Shown one piece after another: positions 25,453-35,060 of a stretch of DNA of 64,000 bases (position 1 is the first letter of the stretch; each line of letters begins with the position of its first letter). The notes beneath the pieces were generated by a model. It did no database searches and was not told where the DNA came from. It was given only the letters and a program-made list of their open reading frames with translations. Origin of the DNA: Albula goreensis (Eukaryota > Chordata > Actinopteri > Albuliformes > Albulidae); assembly GCA_022829145.1 (NCBI GenBank), contig CM040745.1, positions 25,636,906-25,700,905 on the forward strand, given 5' to 3'. A program made the translations under genes and the position numbers.

Positions 25453-28400
25453 TCAATGGTGTAGATTTAACATCTGTGGGGAAAAAAAAAACAAACAGGT
25501 CATTATACTCCCAAAAAAAGGCTGTTCATGTGCATTCATAAAGCAGTGCAGCCATTCGGTGTTCACTAGTGCCAGAATTCTTATGCCAGTGCTACAATAA
25601 CCAGTGATTTGCAAAACAACTGCAATTATGGAAATTACATTCTCATTTCTCTCTTAATTACTTTCCTTTCTACAGGATTACCTTTGATTTAAAGTGTTGA
25701 GTCTTAGTGTACAAAAAGCCTTCCTCAGGTACTTGTGGATCCAGTGACTCCTTTGTCTGGCTGTCTGAAATGACCCCATCCATGGTGCCATTTGTACCAA
25801 TTGAGTATGTGTTATAACCACTGTCCACCTGGACATAAAGAACAGTCTCAATCAAAACAAACTAGTCTTCCAATTACTTCTAATTTAAATATTTTCATAA
25901 AAAATACAAAGAATTTATGTTAAAAGTTTGCATGCAGAACACAATGTAAATAAAAACCAACTGAATAATAAAGTTGTTATTCTAAGCATCTACAGAATTA
26001 CACTTTTTACATAATTTCTATATTCTCTAAGACAACTTTGTGCATTAAAAGCAAACAAACCTGCATGCTATTATCACAAGGCATGGTGCTTCCCTCTGCC
26101 AGCAGAGACACAAACATGTTGGTGCTCTCCATGTTGGACATGCTTCCAGTCCTTGAACTGGTCAGTGTAATGGGAGTACTGTCCACCATTTCTTTGGCCC
26201 AGTCACAATAGTCCTCCCGGCCCTCCACAGGCTCGGCCATGTTCACTGTGCCGCTGTCCCTAGTCTCTTCCATCGGCACAAGGTCAGGCAGAGCAGTCTC
26301 ATTATTGCACAGCCTTGCTGTGTTATGCACAGCAGTTTCAATTTTTCCAGACAATGACTCTGATGGAAGTAAACATGTCTCCATGTCTATGGGAGTCACA
26401 GAGCTGGCAGTATGATGACTGCCTTGGTCTTCAGAAGCAGGCGTGGACGTGGGGGACTCTAAAGGGGATGCTCTGTAGCGAGGAGGTACCCATCCTCGAT
26501 CCATGGGCCGGATAGGGGAACAGCTTTTAATTGGTGAGCATCCCTCCACGTATGGGCTCTCTGTACAGATGTTGTTTGTGCTGGAGCTGCCAAAGTTGAT
26601 TCCATCAGGAGTCACAAAGTTGAGCTTCTTCCTCTCTCCTGTGAAAGGAAAGAAGGCCTTCAGTTCATGTTCAAAATTGAGAATTCACTGGTGTGGTGTG
26701 TGTGGAAAAGCAACAAACATGTTTTAAGAGGATATCCAACATTCAGCCAGGATTTCTTGGCGTAAAAGTGGGTACAACTGTAAAATTAAAAAAGCAATCT
26801 CAGGGCTTTAAAACTTACCCGATACTGGTGTGTCCACACACTGGAGAACAATAGGGGACAGCGTAGGAGACTTAAAATTTGGAGATGTTTTTTCAAGGAA
26901 CATTGGACTAGTCACACTGCCCAAGCTGTAGGTCCTACCTCTGCTTTGAATTGGACTTGAAGAGAACTGGCCCTGAAAGTAAAAGATAATTCATGTCAAA
27001 GTAACTCATTAGGATGCAAATAATACTGAACCACCCCAGTGACCCCACTACTTGCTATTGCACCATGACCACATCCCTTAAATGAACAATCTGACAGCAT
27101 TCATTTGTTATCCAGTTGTAAAAGGCAGTGATCAAACTCATTGGTCAACTTGCATCAACTTTATTTTGTTTGTTTCTTTTGCTCATTCATCAATATAAGG
27201 CCCCAATAGAGTCTGTCTGCAGGCACTATAATATTTCTACACTTAAAAACTTCCTACGCACATGTGTCTTGGGGATGGTGGAATGGTATGTGGTAGCATT
27301 GCGGGTCAGTTTTTTTGGGGTGGAAGAAGCAAGGCTTTGTAAATAGTTGACATGGTGAAAAATAGCACATTTGACGAGCAAAGGTGACACAACTCATACT
27401 CACAGAGGTGGGTGTTAAAGCTGCCATTCCACATTGCAGTGGAGAAACACTGACAGAGGACAACATCTTGCTGCTCTTGGGCCCCACCTCCTCGGGGCTT
27501 CGGTCTGGGCTAGAGGGCACAGATGACTCTGATCCGCTCCCAATCCCATCCAGGAAGAGCTTGCGTCTCAGGGAGGAAGAACTCAGGCTCTCTTGAACTT
27601 GATCCGAAACTTCATCAAGCTTGTAGTACTCTCCTATTCATCCAACAGAGCAACAACCCTAGTAATTACCTGGACAGCCCAAAACACATTGAGGTAATAA
27701 AAAAGGACCCCCCCACCCAAAGACTTACCTAGAACCTTTTCCAGATCAAAATCCACAGGTAAAGAAAGTACTGTCTGACAGGCAGCTGCAATACAAAGAC
27801 GAATTCTTATAATTATTCTTTAGTCTTAATGTTAATGGAAAACCACAAACAATAACGCATCAACGATAGTGCTCTGGAAAAGTCAAACACAAGGATGGGC
27901 ACTGAAAAGGGTACTGACTATTGTGCCTGGGCCAAACTGAGATGATTGACGAGTCTCCCTAATTTTTAAATGGAGCTTAGTTTAAAAGAATTTGAAATGT
28001 TTTCCAGACCATTTAAGCAATGACCAGATGAATAATATATTAAATGATCAAACTTCAACCTACTAAAATGTTTCCTACCTTTTTGATGAATATAAAAAAT
28101 TACAGTACGGGCAGGAATGAATACAATAAATGTGTAATATAAAAAATTACAGTACACACCAGTACATTTCCCAGTTGGAATGTCCTCTTCTGGAATCCCT
28201 GGGGAGATGGAACCTTAAAAGTATATAGGTCACACTGCATTCATGTTTGGAAACACTGAGAATAAATTCACACCACATGCTGAAAAAATGTTAAGACCCT
28301 GGTCATAAGTGCAGGTAACAATGATACATGTATGATGCTTACAGGTACTGATTAGCCTAATTAAAGTAAAACAAATGTAACATATAAATAATGTCAATAT

Positions 28401-29778
28401 ATGCAATGTTCCCTGAGGGCTGTTATTAACATCTTAATCAATGTTATGCTGCAGTATTGTTTGTTGGAAAACAGGACTTGATGAATGTGATTTCAATGCC
28501 CTTCAATAAATTGATGAAATGAAAGTGGTTGGCATAGGAAAAGGTAATGAGAGTGAACAGTTGCAGTGAACCATTCTTGTTTTGGTGGATTTCATTTAAA
28601 TTTTGTTGATGGCAAAAAGAGTAATGCTTTGCTTTCATTTCCAGGCCACAGAGAACAGTATGAGTTAAGAATGAAAGACATGCCTCATGAAGAAATAAAC
28701 TGATCAGACTGTTGTGAAATGTATCAAGCACATTCTAATTTATAGTATTTAAAACAATACAACTTTGGTGGACCTTTGTTCAAAGTTCCTACAGCGTGGT
28801 AAAGTAACATGCATGATATTTTGAGACTGTTTGGGGAAGTAACATATAAATAATGTCAATATATGCATGTGATATAGTGTGACTTACTCTTTACAAGAGG
28901 CAACTGTGTTAACAGTTTGCTTGCTGGTGCAGCCCATGGTGAAGGAACAATTGGACCCTTTGTGAAAAACTAGAAAAAAAAAATATAAAAATCTGAACCA
29001 CAAGTAGAAAAAAAACACATTCTATTATAAAATAACTGCCCAGTTAGTGAAAAATGTTGAATACAGTTTCAAAAAGATACCTGTTCAATTGCATACTGTC
29101 GCTTTTCCTCAATGTCTGAATCAGTTCTAGATTAAAGAAAAAGTTTTGCGTTTGTATTACTAGTATTACTGCATCTGCATGATGCCAAATTCAAAGCTAT
29201 TCATGAATCACAAACATTTTAAAACTAAGAACCACAACACCTTTGGGAGACAACAATGTCATATAAGCGTGTCTCAGCAGGAAGTTCACCTGGTTTGACT
29301 CAGATACAAGGATTGACGATGAATGTCTTCAGGATCAATTTCAACAGGGTGTAAACTCGCCATTTCGTCTATTGACCACTTGAACTTTGCTGGGGTCTGA
29401 AAAAAGTAGAGCGTTAACAGTAGTATGAGGTTTCATAACATTGATTATACTCAGTGTCTTTTAAGTGCAAATTCATGTCACTGCATCAAGCCACACACAG
29501 TGATGCAAAATTATAGCAGAGCTTTGGAAGCAGAAGATTGGTCTAACGTTACTAATAGACTAAACACTAAATCAGTGCTGTGTTAGATGAGTGCAGCATA
29601 TCCTCCTTTTTGTGGATTAACTTACAGCTGATGAAGCCCTTGATGACTTGAAGACAGAGGGGCTGGCTACAACGGATTCGTGCAAACGATGGTAATCATT
29701 AGGGCTTTCGAAAGGGTTGAGGACTGCTGGTCGCCCTGGAGTTTCAGGCGTGATCTCAGCTTCAGGTACATCTCCCAT
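25453..29778 (-). CDS. bora: BORA, Aurora kinase A activator, complete
   Basis: Mitotic-entry cofactor: once Cdk1-phosphorylated, it helps Aurora A phosphorylate Plk1. Coding exons 5' to 3': 29626-29778, 29290-29396, 29081-29126, 28888-28969, 28160-28213, 27729-27785, 27404-27633, 26819-26972, 26061-26638, 25682-25828, 25453-25473. Phase is consistent and gives 542 residues (human about 559). The start is [20 protein letters not shown], followed by NPFESP. Conserved segments include [36 protein letters not shown] and GQFSSSPIQ. Ser-Pro/Thr-Pro sites are dense, as expected of a Cdk/Plk1 substrate. DSGYNT at residues 489-494 is the Plk1-primed beta-TrCP degron known from human BORA. The final coding exon is only seven codons including the stop (MLNLHH). 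The intron at 28214-28887 contains a copied MZT1 segment. The gene is divergent from MZT1. Confidence 0.96.
28377..28405 (+). repeat. Left flanking direct repeat of the MZT1-derived insertion
   Basis: 29 bp identical to 28839-28867. The core (27 bp from 28379) directly abuts the left end of the duplicated segment and resembles a long target-site duplication. Confidence 0.9.
28405..28840 (+). pseudogene. Duplicated MZT1 last-exon segment inside a BORA intron
   Basis: About 436 bp that aligns along its length, roughly 90% by eye, to 31335-31774 in the MZT1 gene, in the same (+) orientation. It contains the copied last-intron end, an acceptor (GCTTTCATTTCCAG), the last coding exon (28645-28668, reading ATENSMS then stop, against ATENSTS in MZT1) and part of the 3' UTR. 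It lies antisense to BORA and upstream of the MZT1 promoter, so it should not be spliced into MZT1. Confidence 0.9.
28839..28867 (+). repeat. Right flanking direct repeat of the MZT1-derived insertion
   Basis: 29 bp identical to 28377-28405, starting where homology to the MZT1 locus stops. The first two bases (GT) are shared with the source copy, so the true duplication is 27-29 bp. Confidence 0.9.
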
Positions 29779-30120
29779 GACACCACTTCTCTCTAGTAGA
29801 TACAATGTACAGCAGCTCCAAACCTGGAAAGCACACGTTTCGAAGTCAGTCACACGAATAAGTGTTGAGAAGTTAGATAGCACGGAGTGATTTTACCTGG
29901 TTAGCTAACGAACACGACAGCTGTGTATTTGACAATACATTGGTAAGCTAACTTACTGGCTCCAAGGAAACTAAAAGCAGCAGATAGCAAGACAAAACAT
30001 AAAAATTACTTATTAAAATGGCAAAATATGTAATTATCTAACCATTAAACCAACCAGACAACAACGAAACTTATACTTACAGCTGCTACTCCTGACACAA
30101 AATAGCGACTGAAACCCTGA
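29779..30120 (-). other. bora: BORA 5' UTR and 5' UTR intron
   Basis: On the minus strand an acceptor (TTTCCAG) lies at 29824, 45 bp before the ATG, and a strong donor (GCAGCT then GTAAGTAT) at 30081/30080. This implies a non-coding first exon ending at 30081 and an intron at 29824-30080. An in-frame upstream ATG near 29883 would fall in this intron, so I chose the ATG at 29778. Confidence 0.65.
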
Positions 30121-30461
30121 ACTGTGTGGTTCAAACGTCCGTTTCAATTTTCCCTCAATGCCTCCTCACCAATTGAAATGTCAGGAAGTGCTGAATGACC
30201 AATCATTTTAAAGATCCTCCCTGATTTCGAACGTTCTGCGTGACGTCACTTCCTTTTAACAGTGAGCTGCGTCTTTCCTAAAGACTGTCTTGAGTATGCG
30301 CAACAGTAGTTGGCTGTACAAATGCAGTGATCTGACGAATGTGCACGAAAATGTTGATTGTATTTCTTGGCTGACTGTTAAAGGGAAAAGTGTCGTTGAT
30401 AAAAAAGAAAAGAAACATTTTTAAATTTATGTGAAAGGTTTCGTGCCTGTGGTGCACAAAC
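30121..30461. promoter_or_regulatory. BORA/MZT1 divergent promoter with cell-cycle motifs
   Basis: The two start codons are 684 bp apart. Two CCAAT boxes on the plus strand (30169-30173 and 30199-30203) are 30 bp apart, a spacing typical of NF-Y sites in G2/M genes. TTCGAA at 30226-30231 is a CHR-like element. TGACGTCA at 30241-30248 is a perfect CRE palindrome, followed by CTTCC (ETS core). ATGCGCAA near 30294 resembles an NRF1 half-site. Motif identities are by eye; their use is inferred from both genes acting in mitosis. Confidence 0.65.
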
Positions 30462-31601
30462 ATGGCGAGTGCTGCAAATCTGAACGCTGTCCGCGAAACA
30501 ATGGATGGTAAGATGTAGCTAGCCTGCTAACTTGCTATCTCTAGGCAGTGGGCAAGGCAGTCATTTGTTTCAGTGTTTACGGTTGTTGGCAGCAAGAACA
30601 TCATCAGACAAGAATCCGTTTGTCCGCTAGGTTTTATTTTGACATCTGGCAGTGATAGATATCGTAGTCCCTTCTTGGTGGGCCTCTTTCCCGCTGTCAT
30701 TCATTGTACTGGCAAACCTGTCAAAAACATATTTCCTGTTTCTAGGTGACTAACTTTTGGTTTGAAATAAGTAAGGAATGTGCAACGCCTACACTCATGT
30801 TTTGTCCAACAAACCACAGGCTAGCTTCCCAGTAACGTGAATGCACGTGTATCTTCCGATCGTCTGTGTATTTTGAATTTGTATTCATTTTAAGGACTAG
30901 ACTGCTTGTTGGTAATATCTTATTTTGTTGCCATTGCTTGGAAACCCAGATTAGTGTTATTTTCCTAAGAAGTACTACTAAAACAATTATTTGCACTACT
31001 ACAAATGATTGGTTTATATGATAATTGTGTTGCAAACAAGATGCATACGAGAACAGTAATTTGTGACCTTGTTTATTCGTAGTTTTGCTGGAGATCTCAA
31101 GGCTTCTGAACACAGGTCTTGATATGGAGTCTCTTTCCATATGTGTTCGTCTCTGTGAGCAAGGCATCAATCCGGAGGCACTGTCCTCTGTTATAAAGGA
31201 GCTCCGCAAAGCCTCTGACACATTGAAGGTAAAGGCAGAGTTGGTCAGTATGGACTAATGGACACTCACTGTAATTGTAAGTAGTGAATGATAGTCCAAG
31301 ACTAGTGAACAAAGACTATCAATCATACATTACGAATATTCAATGAGAGCTGTTATTAACATCTTAATCAATGTTATGCTGCAGTATTTTTTGTTGGAAA
31401 ACAGGACTTTAAAATGAATGTGGTTTCAATGCCCTTCAGTAAATTGATGAAATGAAAGTGGTTGGCATAGGAAAAGGTAATGAGAGTGAACAGTTGCAGT
31501 GAACCATTCTTGTTTTGGTGGATTTCATTTAAATTTTGTTGATGACAAAAAGAGTAATGCTTTGCTTTCATTTCCAGGCCACAGAGAACAGTACGAGTTA
31601 A
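30462..31601 (+). CDS. mzt1: MZT1, mitotic-spindle organizing protein 1, complete
   Basis: Small protein that binds gamma-tubulin ring complexes (the GCP N-terminal regions) and recruits them to centrosomes and spindle. Coding exons: 30462-30507, 31083-31228, 31578-31601. Phases join cleanly and give 71 residues; human has 82, the difference being an alanine-rich N-terminal insert. The protein starts [15 protein letters not shown] and continues with a helical core nearly identical to human ([20 protein letters not shown], then [20 protein letters not shown]). It ends KATENSTS, matching human KAAENMTS. The last exon codes for only seven residues. A second copy of this last exon lies in the BORA intron. 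The intron at 30508-31082 holds nothing I recognise. Confidence 0.97.
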
Positions 31602-31774
31602 GAACGAAAGACATGCCTCATGAAGAAATGAAAAGATCAGATTATTGTGAAATGTATCAAACATGTTCTAATTTATAGTATTTAAAACAATATAACTTTG
31701 GTGGACCTTCTGTTCAGAGTTTCTACAGCATGGTAAAGTAACATGCATGATATTTTGTGACCATTTGGGGAAGT
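31335..31774 (+). repeat. MZT1 source copy of the duplicated segment
   Basis: Spans the end of MZT1 intron 2, exon 3 and the first part of the 3' UTR. It matches 28405-28840. It is judged the original because it has the functional exon context and lacks the flanking direct repeat. Confidence 0.9.
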
Positions 31775-32224
31775 GAAACACATAATTTTGACCAGTATAT
31801 GTGGTGGAAAACTGAATTGTAATTTAATTGTCTGCTTTACACGGCTTTGACCACTAAATGTTAAGATGATTTACCCTGATATTGTATCATCATCATCATC
31901 AGCTTTATATTTCCACTCAAATGGCTGCTATGCAACCCCAGCTATTTTCTTTTGAAAAATGCAATTTCAGGGCTGACCCAAGATTTTAAATTTGAATTCT
32001 CATTCTATCAAATCAGTGCTTGTGCTCAGCATGTGTAGCTGTGTTTTAAGCTGCTTCACTCAATGGAATATAACAGAAAATCTGTCTATGGACTTTTTAA
32101 CCCTGAATCCCTTATATAGCAATGGTCTGTCATTCAAAGTGGACTGTTTTTAGTTTTTCAGTGGTTGCTTTGATGCAAGAAATGTATATTAAAATTTTGT
32201 AACCTTTTTTTGAGCAAAGGTTTA

Positions 32225-32230
32225 AATAAA
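32225..32230 (+). terminator. Candidate MZT1 poly(A) signal AATAAA
   Basis: AATAAA lies 624 bp after the MZT1 stop. A second AATAAA at 32825-32830, before an A-run, could give a longer 3' UTR. Confidence 0.45.
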
Positions 32231-32276
32231 TGTAATGGAAGTAATATAATATTAATGTCTTAACTTAGTAACTTAG

Positions 32277-32304
32277 CATGCTGCTTCAGCTTTGAAGCAG
32301 CATG
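32277..32304. other. Perfect 12-bp hairpin just past the MZT1 poly(A) signal
   Basis: Arms CATGCTGCTTCA (32277-32288) and TGAAGCAGCATG (32293-32304) pair perfectly around a 4-base loop. Confidence 0.85.
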
Positions 32305-33470
32305 TTTGCACAGGCCCCAACCTTTCCTGATGTTCCCCTTAGATTCCATGCTCTGTCATTATAGAATGCCTGGAAAATCATAAGTTTGTACACTTGGCCC
32401 AAGAGGTGACTTAAGGAATCCGTCCCAATCCATTACAATGTATTGCCAATTGGGTCTCTTGTAGGCTGCAAACAGTAACGGCAGGTGTCTATCTCATCAG
32501 GAATGATGAATGGATTGCAGAGGAATTCAGTCTTTGTAAAGATTTTGTTACCCTTTGCTTTCACAACCAACCTTTAGCCTTTCACCAAGTATGTTTAACT
32601 GTGATGTCCACATGCAACCGCAAATCACTGGCAAAAAAACATGCCACACAACAACATTGGTTTCATTCAGTTACCAGCACCAATGGCACAAACTTTCTTT
32701 TGGAGAGTGGTGCCTTTTCTCTGATTAATGAAGGGAAATCATGCCTATTTGTCAGTTCAATGCTCACCATCAATCATGAATGTTCAAGAAATCAAATAAA
32801 TGCTAACAAATTTAATTCAGCATCAATAAAAAAAAAAAAAATCAAAAGTAGTCATGTTAAAACAGTGGGAGAAGTTTTGTATTGATAGTCACAGGTCACT
32901 TGTCTCAATGTAATCTTTCCAAACAGTTGCATTCTATACCCACAGGGTGGTGTGAGTCAGCTGTGGAGGATTTGCCTCTTTTAACATAACATGGGAATCT
33001 ATTGAAAATACTTGTTTCATCCCCATCACAGTAAAGACAAGGTGGATAGAAATCAATCAGTATAACATTATGTAACCCACATGAGGAAATTAATATGGAT
33101 GACAACAACAACATGGTGCAAAACACATCACTACTGAAAGTCAATAAATAGTTAAAATGCTTGCTAAACAACAAAGTTAAATATATTTATGAAAGCAGTT
33201 AACTATGACTATGACAGTCTGAACATTTCTTTTCTTGTATTGGATTTGTGTCCATGACAATTTATTATTAAGTAGTGTTTCACACCATGATTTGGCAGCA
33301 TAAATTCTAAATTATGAAACAGTATTTTTTTCAATCAGTCAAACATAATTTCCTTGATGACTGCTGCTTTGGTATCTGATTTTTAAAAGATCCAGCTCCA
33401 TTGGATTGCCTCAACATTGTAACAAATACCTGCCATTCAAAATATTTGCTGTCAAAATTAGGCCTTTCTT
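32305..33470. other. Spacer downstream of MZT1
   Basis: AT-rich sequence with an A-run at 32828-32840. I see no gene or recognisable repeat. Confidence 0.5.
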
Positions 33471-33474
33471 GCCT

Positions 33475-33640
33475 GTTTGCATAGTAGATACTCTTATCCA
33501 AGATGGTTGATGTCCCTTACAATTTATTTACCATAATTTTCTAAATATAGTCAGATGATTCAGGTTTCTTGTAAGTGCCTTGCTCAGGGGTTATCTGGTC
33601 ATCTGAACTCACAGTATTCTTGTTACCAGCCCAATTCCCT
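33475..33640 (-). repeat. Decayed tRNA-derived SINE piece
   Basis: ACTCTTATCCAAGATGGTTG and later GTAAGTGCCTTGCTCAGGGG echo, in the same order, the body of the better preserved SINE at 5529-5744. The tRNA-like head is not recognisable. Confidence 0.5.
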
Positions 33641-33659
33641 TCCGGCCACACAAAGCTGA

Positions 33660-34110
33660 TTTATCAGATTCTTTTGTTCCAGCCTCTGCAGTCATCTTTA
33701 GACACCACTGGGGCCATGTTTCTTGTGTCTTGCTTATGTAGATGCATTTAAATGGCAGGCACGATCGCACAGTGCCTGCGAATCTGCAGATAACAGGCCC
33801 AGTAGCCTGCGAGAGAGTCCCCCTGGGGACCTACAGCCATCTTCGGGCTGCACCGGTGAAAGTGGGCCTGGATGTGTAGGCTCTTCCACAGCACAGCTCC
33901 CTGTGTAAGAGGGGGGCTTGGAGATGATGTGCTGCTCCTCTGTGGTATGTCCTCTCTGAGCAGCACTCAGGGCCACAGTGAGAAACCGCTGAGTCTGATT
34001 TCCCGACTCCAAAGCCCCCAGTCAGGAGGCACAGATTCACAGACACTGGTAGGTCTTGTTGATCACCACACAACCTCAGTGGTGGGAAATATCTCTCTTT
34101 AATCACCAGG
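33660..34110. other. GC-richer block, unrecognised
   Basis: Clearly higher GC than its surroundings, with short open frames on both strands but no homology I recognise and no clean splice-bounded exon. It could be a conserved element, a transcribed non-coding exon or an old repeat. Confidence 0.35.
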
Positions 34111-34479
34111 AAGCTACTTTTATTTTTACTCGATAAATGCATGTGGTATGTTTATATCAATATAATATTTTGTTTAAATTATTTGTGTGTTCAAAATCAC
34201 AAATTCAACAGTTGTGTTGATTTCCAGGATAGCTTTTCTTTTCATGCATGCAACAGAGCACATGAAATCAAACTTTCCTAGATAGCAAGTTGATTCAGCT
34301 GGTCACACAGGAGGTTTTGAGTGGTCTCTAATAACACAAAAAGCTTAAAATACTAATGGCGTCAGATCCACTTGTTAATTTTTTTGTTGTGCATAATCAT
34401 TGCCAGCAACAGATGCTTAAAATAAAGGTTAGCATGTCTTTGTTTTCACAGATGAGATCTGACACCATGTGATGAAGAA

Positions 34480-35060
34480 AACACATTTTGCTGAAGTGCC
34501 TGTAATCATTTCTACCTCATGGAAAACGAGCCTCTGTTTGTTAAACAGCAGACGAGACTGGAACAATCCTCCAGAGAGATGTTCAATATAATCCACTAAT
34601 TAAATGGAATAATTTAATTACAGTAACTCAAAAAGCATTCATCAATATAAATTGTTCCTTGCAATACCATTATAATTGATGTTTGAATTAAAAGGACTCA
34701 GGTTTTATATAGATAGGTTTTGTCCTGTTGCCCCCCTCTTCCCCCCTCTTTCTTTGTCTCGCTTTGTTTTCGTCTGATGTTTCAGGTGCCGCCCCTGTCA
34801 GTGTTTGTTTGATAGGCAGTAATATCACGTAATACATGTGTTCCCACAATTTAGTTTAATCTTCCAACATGTATTTCCACAGTGACAAGATGGATATAAT
34901 TGCTGAAAGACAGCCAGTGTCCAACTTTTTTATCAGCAGGAGTTTCATAAAGGGGCTCAGTTTTACGGGAACTCTGATCATACCTCAAACATTGACTCTG
35001 TCTTGAATTCCACTAGCAAGGAGACAGGACAGAGTTCAATTCCTCTGAGCAAGCCAAAAT
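34480..35060. promoter_or_regulatory. Candidate conserved non-coding block 1
   Basis: Two stretches (about 34480-34700 and 34840-35060) of complex, non-repetitive sequence with homeodomain-type cores (CTAATTAAAT, TTTAATTACAG) in the predicted DACH1-side desert. Called by texture and position only. Confidence 0.25.

Noticed and set aside
29617..29883. An upstream BORA start that would add about 35 residues
   Set aside because: The extra part lies mostly beyond a splice acceptor at 29824. MGDV at 29778 matches the human N terminus.
28444..31664. Two nearly identical minus-strand open frames of about 95 codons (28444-28731 and 31374-31664)
   Set aside because: They are antisense shadows of the duplicated MZT1 segment; their similarity comes from the DNA duplication.
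32465..32506. Alternative MZT1 last exon (ANSNGRCLSHQE, stop) after a TCTCTTGTAG acceptor
   Set aside because: It is in frame but does not match the known C terminus. The exon at 31578 (ATENSTS) does, and is closer.
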